Shown: in pieces, positions 58,102 to 64,000 of the stretch
How the letters are laid out: each line of letters starts with the position of its first letter
Numbering within the stretch: position 1 is the stretch's first letter
Source: CAVRTJ01 sp964507185
GTDB lineage: Bacteria > Acidobacteriota > UBA4820 > DSQY01
NCBI GenBank assembly: GCA_964507185.1
Contig: CAZDOY010000003.1
Coordinates: forward strand, 1 to 64,000
Direction of reading: 5' to 3'
DNA: 64,000 nt
Program-made: the position numbers and the translations under genes
The notes under the pieces: generated by a model
Database searches by the model: none
What the model saw: the letters and a program-made list of their open reading frames with translations, nothing else
Told to the model about the DNA's origin: nothing

Positions 58102-59160
58102 ATGCCTCGAATCGCAATTCTGCCCGGAGACGGTATCGGTCCCGAGATCACGGCCGAAGTCATCAAGATTCTGGAGGTCCTGCGTTCAGGGGGCGCGTCA
58201 CTCGAGTGGCATACCTTCGATTATTCGGCCGATTCGTATTTGAAGACCGGGAAGGCCATGCCTGACGGGGCGTTCGAGGAACTGTCGTCCTTTGATGCCA
58301 TCTTTCTGGGTGCGTTCGGCGATCCCAGAGTGCCCGACTCGGCCCACGCCAGGGACATCCTGCTGGGGCTCCGCTTCGGTCTTGACCTCTACGTCAATCT
58401 CAGGCCGGCCAAGCTCATGCTCGACTCCCTGACGCCGCTCAAGGGCATGACGCTCGGCGACATAGACCTGGTCGTCGTGCGGGAGAACACCGAGGGCGCT
58501 TACGTGGGAGCCGGAGGCTTTCTCCGTCGGAACACGCCGGAAGAGATCGCGATTCAGGAGGCCGTTGCGACCCGACGGGGCGTCGAGAGGATACTGCGCT
58601 ACGCTTTCGAGTATGCGCGAACGCGCCGGCGCAAAAAACTGGCCATGGCGGACAAGCACAATGCGCTCCGATTCGTCTCGGACCTCTGGTACAGGCTCTT
58701 CCAACAGGTATCGGCCGAGTATCCGGACGTGGAAGCCCGTCACCTCTTCATCGACAATCTGTGCTACCAGCTGGTTCGCGATCCTTCTCAGTTCGACGTG
58801 GTCGTGACCGGCAACCTGTTCGGAGATATCCTGTCGGATCTCGGGGCTGCACTTGCCGGGGGTCTGGGGCTGGCACCGTCCGCCAACATCAACCCGGAGA
58901 CGGGACGAGGGTTGTTCGAGCCCGTTCACGGCTCGGCGCCCGAGATCGCGGGCAGCGGCGAGGCCAACCCGGCCGCCGGCATTCTCTCGCTGGCAATGAT
59001 GCTGGACTTTCTCGGGATGGCCGACGCCGCGGCAAGCGTCGAATCGGCCGTAAATTCGTGTATTCTGGCCGGGCAAGTCACCCGTGACCTGGGCGGGACC
59101 CTCGGCACGAGCGCAGCGGGCGACGCCGTCCGTCGCGCCATTCTGTACGGTGAGAGCTGA
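58102..59160 (+). CDS. leuB: 3-isopropylmalate dehydrogenase family protein
   Basis: NAD-dependent oxidative decarboxylation of 3-isopropylmalate, the third step of leucine synthesis. The 352-aa protein has IAILPGDGIGPEIT at the start, LRPAKLM, and the substrate loop VVVRENTEGAYVGAGGFLRRNTP. DKHNALR, VVTGNLFGDILSDLGA and EPVHGSAPEIAGSG follow. RENTEG is also seen in homoisocitrate and tartrate-type relatives, but position beside leuC and leuD supports LeuB. ATG 58102 has GGAGG four bases upstream. TGATG overlaps the next gene. Confidence 0.88.
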   Translation: MPRIAILPGDGIGPEITAEVIKILEVLRSGGASLEWHTFDYSADSYLKTGKAMPDGAFEELSSFDAIFLGAFGDPRVPDSAHARDILLGLRFGLDLYVNLRPAKLMLDSLTPLKGMTLGDIDLVVVRENTEGAYVGAGGFLRRNTPEEIAIQEAVATRRGVERILRYAFEYARTRRRKKLAMADKHNALRFVSDLWYRLFQQVSAEYPDVEARHLFIDNLCYQLVRDPSQFDVVVTGNLFGDILSDLGAALAGGLGLAPSANINPETGRGLFEPVHGSAPEIAGSGEANPAAGILSLAMMLDFLGMADAAASVESAVNSCILAGQVTRDLGGTLGTSAAGDAVRRAILYGES

Positions 59161-60422
59161 TGGGACGAACCCTTTCGGAGATCATCCTCGGGCGCAATTC
59201 AGGTTCGGGCGACGCCAGGCCCGGCGACCTTCTCACGTGCCACGTGGACAAGATCATGGCCACGGATATTACCGCACCACTTTCCATCGACGTCTTCAAC
59301 AAGATGGGCGCCGACAGGGTGGCCGATCCGGACGCCTGCATCCTCATCAACGACCACTTCGTTCCGGCGAAGGATATACGTTCTGCAGATTTTTCCAAAG
59401 CCATGCGGCTCTTCGCCCGCGCGCAGGGCATCAAAGCCTATTTCGAGGTGGGTCGCTCCGGCATCTGCCACGTGCTCGTTCCGGAAAAGGCACTGGTCGG
59501 CCCCGGAGAACTCATGGTAGGGGCCGACTCCCACACCTGCACGGCCGGTGCCCTCGGAGCCTTCGCCACGGGCGTCGGCAGCACCGATCTCGCAGCGGCC
59601 TGGGCTCTCGGCGAACTCTGGCTGCGGGTGCCGGAGACGATTCGCGTGGCGCTTTCGGGCGATCTCGCCCCCTACGTGACCAGCAAGGACGTCATCATGA
59701 AACTCATAGGCGAACTGGGCGTTGAAGGGGCTCGATACATGGCCATCGAGTTTCACGGGGACGCGCTCGGCCGGATGCCGATGCACGCCAGGCTGACCCT
59801 GTGCAACATGACGGTGGAAGCGGGCGCCAAGGCGGGTATGGTGCCATTCGACGAGATCACCGGATCCTACCTGAAGGCCAGGGGCGGCGACGTTTCCAGG
59901 GCGGTCGTTCCCGACGCGGACGCACGATACTTTCGCAGTCTTCGATTGGTCCTGGACAGACTGGAACCGCAGGTGGCGGAGCCCTTCATGCCGAGCCTCA
60001 TCAAGCCCGTCAGGGAATTTCGGGACGTGCGCGTGGACCAGGTGTTCATAGGGTCCTGTACCAATGGGCACATCGAGGATCTTCGGATGGCCGCGGATAT
60101 CCTCAGGGGGGGGACCGTGGCGGACAGCGTCCGCCTGATCGTCACTCCGGCCACGCAGGACATATACCTGCAGGCGGCGAGAGAGGGGCTTATCGCAGAT
60201 CTTGCAGCGGCGGGCGCGGCCGTGACGACGCCTACGTGCGGAGCCTGTCTGGGCGGTCACATGGGCGTGCTGGGGCGGGACGAGGTCGCGCTTTCCACGA
60301 CCAACAGGAACTTCCGCGGTCGCATGGGGGACATTTCATCCCGAGTCTACCTTTCGAATCCCGCGGTTGCCGCAGCGACCGCCCTTTCGGGACGCATAAC
60401 GCACCCCGAGGACCTGCCATGA
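59160..60422 (+). CDS. leuC: 3-isopropylmalate dehydratase large subunit
   Basis: Aconitase-family [4Fe-4S] subunit that isomerises 2- to 3-isopropylmalate with LeuD. The 420-aa (type 2 LeuC/homoaconitase-length) protein has LTCHVDKIMATDITAP near the start, GADSHTCTAGALGAFATGVGSTDLA, and the cluster cysteines in FIGSCTNGHIEDL and TPTCGACLGGHMG. ATG 59160 shares TGATG with leuB, and its stop shares ATGA with leuD, so the three are tightly coupled. Homoaconitase-type specificity cannot be excluded. Confidence 0.93.
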   Translation: MGRTLSEIILGRNSGSGDARPGDLLTCHVDKIMATDITAPLSIDVFNKMGADRVADPDACILINDHFVPAKDIRSADFSKAMRLFARAQGIKAYFEVGRSGICHVLVPEKALVGPGELMVGADSHTCTAGALGAFATGVGSTDLAAAWALGELWLRVPETIRVALSGDLAPYVTSKDVIMKLIGELGVEGARYMAIEFHGDALGRMPMHARLTLCNMTVEAGAKAGMVPFDEITGSYLKARGGDVSRAVVPDADARYFRSLRLVLDRLEPQVAEPFMPSLIKPVREFRDVRVDQVFIGSCTNGHIEDLRMAADILRGGTVADSVRLIVTPATQDIYLQAAREGLIADLAAAGAAVTTPTCGACLGGHMGVLGRDEVALSTTNRNFRGRMGDISSRVYLSNPAVAAATALSGRITHPEDLP

Positions 60423-60925
60423 GTCGGAACGAAAGCATCGAAGGCAACGTCTGGACATTCGGAGACCACGTCGACACCGACGTCATCATACCGGTGAGGT
60501 TTTGCAACACCTACCTAGTTGAGGAACTGGGGCTCCACGCCATGGCGGGAACAGATCCCGACTTCGCCGGCAGGATATCGAAGGGAGACGTGATCGTGGC
60601 CGGCATGAACTTCGGGTGCGGAAGCAGCCGCGAGACCGCGCCACTCGCCCTCATGGGGGCCGGCGTAGCCGCGGTAATAGCCGCCTCGTTCGGACGCATT
60701 TTCTTCAGGAACTCGCTCAACGTGGGCCTGCCCATCTTCGAATCGCCCGAAGCAGCCCGCGGCTGTGCGGCCGGCGACCGCCTGCTGATATCCCCGCGCG
60801 AGGGCCGCATTCGAAACGCCACGCAGAAAACAGCCTACGCGTTTGCGCCGTATCCTGAAAAGCTGCTTGAAATCGTGGAATGCGGAGGCCTCGTGCCCTA
60901 CGTGAGAAAACGCCTGGGACGGTGA
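60419..60925 (+). CDS. leuD: 3-isopropylmalate dehydratase small subunit
   Basis: Swivelling-domain subunit that completes the LeuCD active site. The 168-aa protein has FGDHVDTDVIIPVRFCNTYL near the start and the conserved VAGMNFGCGSSRETAPLAL, where GCGSSRE is the substrate-binding hallmark, then AASFGRIFFRNSLNVGLP. ATG 60419 overlaps the leuC stop. The gene ends 24 bp before the convergent LVIVD protein, and I saw no clear terminator in the gap. Confidence 0.94.
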   Translation: MSRNESIEGNVWTFGDHVDTDVIIPVRFCNTYLVEELGLHAMAGTDPDFAGRISKGDVIVAGMNFGCGSSRETAPLALMGAGVAAVIAASFGRIFFRNSLNVGLPIFESPEAARGCAAGDRLLISPREGRIRNATQKTAYAFAPYPEKLLEIVECGGLVPYVRKRLGR

Positions 60926-60949
60926 TCGGGGCCACTGCGGGCACTTCGC

Positions 60950-63163
60950 TCAATAGAGCGTGAAGCTCCCAGATTCGCTGCGCGTGATGTTCTTTTTGTC
61001 TACCCTGAAAACCACGCGCCAGTAAACGGTCAGGCCACCCTGCGCCTTCTTGAGGATCTTGCCCCAGGTGATATCGGTCGGCACGAACGAAGGGATATCG
61101 AACTGCCCGCCGTTGACCAAGCCCTTGATGATCTTCTTCTTCTTAAATCCCGGATCGATCGAAAACTCAACTTTGTAGGTGGCTCCGCTCTGGGGAATCC
61201 ATGAGAAAAGAGGCCTTCCGGACTGGGACAGGACGCTCCCGTCGCAGGGTAGCAATAGAGAGCCGCCTGGGCACGTCTGTGTCGTCAGGCACCACAGGCC
61301 GCCCTCCTTGGCCGCGGCGACGCGCGCCCCGTTAGCGAGGACGACCGATGAAGAGCAATATCCCGGCGTCTCGAAGTAGGTGGTTTCGACAGGCCTCTCG
61401 GGATCCGCCAGGTCGAATTCCCTCAGACCGTAGCCGCCCGCGCTTAGGACCATCTCTCCATTTGCCATGGTAAGGTCCGCCCCTCCCTTGAGCTGGGACG
61501 AATACTTTACGAGGGTCGGCGCGTCGGGATTGGAAATGTCGGCGATCTCCAGCCCCAAGAACCCGGCTGCTTGGTAAAGGTAGTTTCCATACACCGCGAT
61601 TCGTCCCACCGCGATGGCGCTCAGCACTGTTCCCGTCAAAAGCGTCGCATTTGCAGGATCCGAGACGTCCAACGCATAGAGGCCGTTGCCCTGCTGGCTG
61701 ACCCACAAGGTCGTTGGAGACGCGAAGGCCACGCCGTTTGCGTAGCCGGAGTCGATGGGGTACGCCCCGACCTTGACGGGGTTCGATGGATTGACGACAT
61801 TGGCGAAGACGACGCCGGTTACGCCTTCGCTGACCGCGAGCAGGTTCTGACTCAACGCGATCTGCGAGGCGGGGCTGTCGACGGCGAAGACCGATAGTTG
61901 CACCGGCGCGACGGGATTCGACACATCATAGATGGCGACGCCCGCCGACGAGCATGAGGCATACAACGTGTTGTCCTGAAGCAGGAGTTCACTCGCTGGC
62001 ATCGGCGTGGCGATAGATCCAAGCAGCGCCGGGTGCGCGGGGTCGGAGAAATCCCACGTTTGTATCATGGAATCCGAGGCCGCGAACACCAGGTTCCCCT
62101 CTGCGGCCAGGGCGGCCATGGCCGGGGTTCCGGACATGACCTGACCGGTTTTCGGGGCGGACGTGTCTGAAGCATCCAGAGTCCACAGCCCCGCATCTCC
62201 GCAGAGCAGATAGGCCTCGCTTCCGGCAATGAGAGAAACGCCGTAGACAGGGGCCGGCTGGGACTCGTGAACTATCACGGACGGATCCAGCGGGTCCTGC
62301 GCATTCACGAGGCTGTAGCCACCGCCGCCCTCGGCGGTCACCACGATCGGGAGGCCATCGCCGAGAAACGCACATCCGAGGATCGGCGTCCGGGAGGTCA
62401 GTGTCCCCAGCATCTTGGGGTCCGTCCACTTGGTGAAGTCGATGAAGACCAGGCCGGCCTCCGTGTCCGCCGCCGCCATGAGCCGCCCCTGGAACGCGAA
62501 CTGCACCGTCGCCTGGAGATCCTTGATCTGTTGGAGCTTTTTAGGGTGTTTCGGATTTTGGATACTGAAGACGTAGACGCCCTCCGGGCCTGCCGCCGCC
62601 ACCAATGCCTTGTCCCGGACGGCGACCTGGGAGAGGACGGACTTGCCGATACTCTTTATTCTCACCACCTTAAGTTTTGACAAATCCTTGAGATTAATCA
62701 CGTACAGGTTCTGCGTGCCTTCAACCAGGTAGCCATACTGGCCGGTGCCGTCGACCGCGAAAGACAGGGCGAGCTGGCTTGGATAGCGGCCGACGATCTC
62801 CGGGTTCGCCGGATCACTCGCGTTCACGATTAGAAGGCCGGCCGTTCCGTCGGCGACGTAAACGGTACTCCCAAAGGGGGTCATGCTGCGTATGCTGACG
62901 GGCAACGCGATCTTCGAAACCTCGACGGGATCGGCTGGGTCGGTCGCATCCAGAATCTTCAGATAGGGGCCGTCGGCCATGGCCAGGTAAGGAGACGAAA
63001 GGGCGACCGTGCTCTTGAAAGAATTCGCCTTCACTTCAGATTGGACAGCGTAGCCCTCGATGGTCAGTGGAAGGTTCTGAGCGGCGGCGGGCAGACTTCC
63101 AGCCAGCAACGCCATGAAAGCAACACCCAGACACCGATTGAAGCGGCGAATTGGAGTTCTCAT
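60950..63163 (-). CDS. Secreted LVIVD-repeat beta-propeller protein
   Basis: A 737-aa protein with a Sec signal (CLGVAFMALLAGSLPAAAQ). The body (about 35-590) is made of some 12 repeats of the LVIVD type, recurring as D.sdPanP...g.....a......YVadg..GL.i.d (for example YVADGTAGLLIVNASDPANPEIVG and YALDVSDPANATLLTG). A C-terminal domain (about 620-737) looks like a fibronectin/Ig-type module (GRPLFSWIPQSGATYKVEFSIDPGF). An extracellular or periplasmic adhesion or recognition role is inferred. A near-perfect promoter lies upstream. ATG 63163 is the assumed start. Confidence 0.85.
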   Translation of the reverse strand: MRTPIRRFNRCLGVAFMALLAGSLPAAAQNLPLTIEGYAVQSEVKANSFKSTVALSSPYLAMADGPYLKILDATDPADPVEVSKIALPVSIRSMTPFGSTVYVADGTAGLLIVNASDPANPEIVGRYPSQLALSFAVDGTGQYGYLVEGTQNLYVINLKDLSKLKVVRIKSIGKSVLSQVAVRDKALVAAAGPEGVYVFSIQNPKHPKKLQQIKDLQATVQFAFQGRLMAAADTEAGLVFIDFTKWTDPKMLGTLTSRTPILGCAFLGDGLPIVVTAEGGGGYSLVNAQDPLDPSVIVHESQPAPVYGVSLIAGSEAYLLCGDAGLWTLDASDTSAPKTGQVMSGTPAMAALAAEGNLVFAASDSMIQTWDFSDPAHPALLGSIATPMPASELLLQDNTLYASCSSAGVAIYDVSNPVAPVQLSVFAVDSPASQIALSQNLLAVSEGVTGVVFANVVNPSNPVKVGAYPIDSGYANGVAFASPTTLWVSQQGNGLYALDVSDPANATLLTGTVLSAIAVGRIAVYGNYLYQAAGFLGLEIADISNPDAPTLVKYSSQLKGGADLTMANGEMVLSAGGYGLREFDLADPERPVETTYFETPGYCSSSVVLANGARVAAAKEGGLWCLTTQTCPGGSLLLPCDGSVLSQSGRPLFSWIPQSGATYKVEFSIDPGFKKKKIIKGLVNGGQFDIPSFVPTDITWGKILKKAQGGLTVYWRVVFRVDKKNITRSESGSFTLY

Positions 63164-63204
63164 CCCTAAACATCCTTTCTGAGCACGGACGGCGAGCCCA
63201 CGTG

Positions 63205-63233
63205 ATTATAGACTCCCGCCCCTGGGGGGTCAA
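63205..63233 (-). promoter_or_regulatory. Consensus sigma70 promoter of the LVIVD protein gene
   Basis: On the minus strand TTGACC (63233-63228), a 17-bp spacer, then a perfect TATAAT (63210-63205). It lies about 42 bp before ATG 63163 and is the best sigma70-type match I see in the window. Confidence 0.85.
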
Positions 63234-63328
63234 GTCATTCCGCCCCAGCAGGGTACCCTATTTAGCGGTCGCGTAAGAGCGGCTGGATCGCTTGGTTCAT
63301 GGACCCCGATCTTCGCTTGAACCGCCTT

Positions 63329-64000
63329 TCATTTCGCCCCTGACGTGTCGGAGTCGGAAGGAGCCGAAGACGAGGGATTTGTGGTTGCGAGTACGGGATA
63401 CTCGTCTCTGAGCGTATCCAACATCTTGTGATTTGGAGCCAGGTCAAGTGCCTTCTCGTAGGCTTTAACTCCTTTGGCGGAATCGCCGGCCGCGAGGTAT
63501 ACCCTGGCCAGCCACGCATAGATGAAGGGATTGTGGGGCTGGAGTCTCAGAGCCTTATGGAATTGCTCGATCGCCGAGTCGAAGGCTCCCTGGTTGTAGT
63601 CGGTAACACCCTGATTGAAGAGAAAGAACGGGTCGTGCTGAGCCACCTTCCGGCCTACTTCCTGGTACTCCTTTGCGAGTTCCGGCTTATCGTCCCCGCG
63701 CGCCGCCAGGACGGCGTTCGTATAAAGAGACTGGAAACTCGGGAACATTGCGATTCCCTTCTGAAGCAGAACGAGTGCCTGATCGTAGCGTCCCTCTCGC
63801 ATCCGGAGCACCGCCAGGTTGTTGTACAGCTCCCTGACCTGGGGCTGCTTTTCGAGTAGGAAGGAAAGAAGCTTGCCTGCATAGGATAAATCTCCGGTCA
63901 TCATGTGGTCGACGGCGACGTTGTTATAGAAGAGCGCAAAGGCCGACTCATCGTCAACGGACTCGTAGATCCATAACCGCCAGTTTGAAACCTCCCTGGT
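63329..64000 (-). CDS. TPR protein, 3' part (5' end outside the window)
   Basis: The frame is open from base 64000 to TAG/TGA-type stop 63329-63331 (223 codons); the start lies beyond the window, and the ATG at 63904 is internal. It begins WRLWIYESVDDESAFALFYNNVAVDHMMTGDL, which resembles the linker before TPRs in transglutaminase-like/TPR proteins. About four TPR units follow (VRELYNNLAVLRMREGRYDQALVLLQKGIAMFP and similar), then an unstructured Ser/Pro tail. Such proteins usually scaffold complexes. The missing N-terminal half would decide the family. Confidence 0.75.
   Translation of the reverse strand, partial: TREVSNWRLWIYESVDDESAFALFYNNVAVDHMMTGDLSYAGKLLSFLLEKQPQVRELYNNLAVLRMREGRYDQALVLLQKGIAMFPSFQSLYTNAVLAARGDDKPELAKEYQEVGRKVAQHDPFFLFNQGVTDYNQGAFDSAIEQFHKALRLQPHNPFIYAWLARVYLAAGDSAKGVKAYEKALDLAPNHKMLDTLRDEYPVLATTNPSSSAPSDSDTSGAK

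Noticed and set aside
1..64000. CRISPR arrays, insertion sequences, phage genes
   Set aside because: No regularly spaced direct repeats with unique spacers and no transposase, integrase or phage structural genes were recognised.

Overview
The window is a high-GC (mostly 60-65 %) bacterial scaffold with two 100-N scaffold joins, so it is most likely a metagenome-assembled or draft genome. Gene content (UPF0210/UPF0237 pair, DUF255 protein, secretin with a cohesin-like tail, PilMNOP next to GspE/F/G-type genes, LVIVD-repeat protein, LOG-type protein, bifunctional Rel) and the two-membrane secretion machinery point to a Gram-negative-type cell wall. Acidobacteriota or a neighbouring phylum is my best guess. 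That is an inference from gene content; no 16S gene or other decisive marker lies in the window.

Layout. 0-4 kb: tail of a membrane protein, a PlsB-like acyltransferase coupled to a CPBP membrane protease, and an MscS channel broken by a false gap. 4.3-7.8 kb: a large secreted multidomain protein. 8.3-11.1 kb: rimO-pgpA-ribF, overlapping, followed by tRNA-Ser(UGA) and a repeat built from the tRNA 3' end. 11.7-16.5 kb (minus): ACT protein, UPF0210 protein, a secreted hypothetical, ridA and lepA. 16.8-20.4 kb: a small unknown protein and, convergent to it, an unusual membrane protein that joins a methyl-accepting signalling domain to a complete family-5 solute-binding domain with no membrane segment between them. 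20.8-24.7 kb: rel, a lipid/diacylglycerol kinase, an uncalled 33-codon Cys/His microprotein and a pseudopilin-like membrane protein, all coupled. 24.7-37.7 kb: DUF255 protein, a GGDEF cyclase, and minus-strand metabolic genes (FAD oxidoreductase, phosphohexomutase, TPR protein, 3-hydroxyacyl-CoA dehydrogenase, hutH, glutaryl-CoA dehydrogenase-like) plus a basic-tailed protein. 38.2-42.9 kb: bioY and a heterodimeric ABC exporter. 43.0-57.2 kb (minus): one tightly packed block running lepB, DUF465, Fis-type regulator, thiL, DUF2062, ECF-type sigma factor, small membrane protein, NolW-like protein, GspF, GspE/PilB, PilM, PilN, PilO, PilP, secretin and three pseudopilins. 57.2-60.9 kb: a broken LOG gene and leuBCD. 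60.9-64 kb: an LVIVD propeller protein and the 3' part of a TPR protein that runs off the window.

How they work together. The 43-54 kb block encodes most of a type IV filament/type II secretion-like machine (assembly ATPase, platform, alignment proteins, secretin, pseudopilins) and carries its own sigma factor and a candidate partner. Prepilin peptidase and retraction ATPase are absent here. leuBCD is a contiguous leucine-type module without leuA. Intergenic spacers carry two families of short degenerate repeats: GTGATC octamers, and an element centred on a GGCCTTCGAAGGCC palindrome. The features I consider most unusual are the cytoplasmic receptor/solute-binding fusion, the coupled microprotein, the tRNA-derived repeat and the sigma-factor-containing secretion operon.
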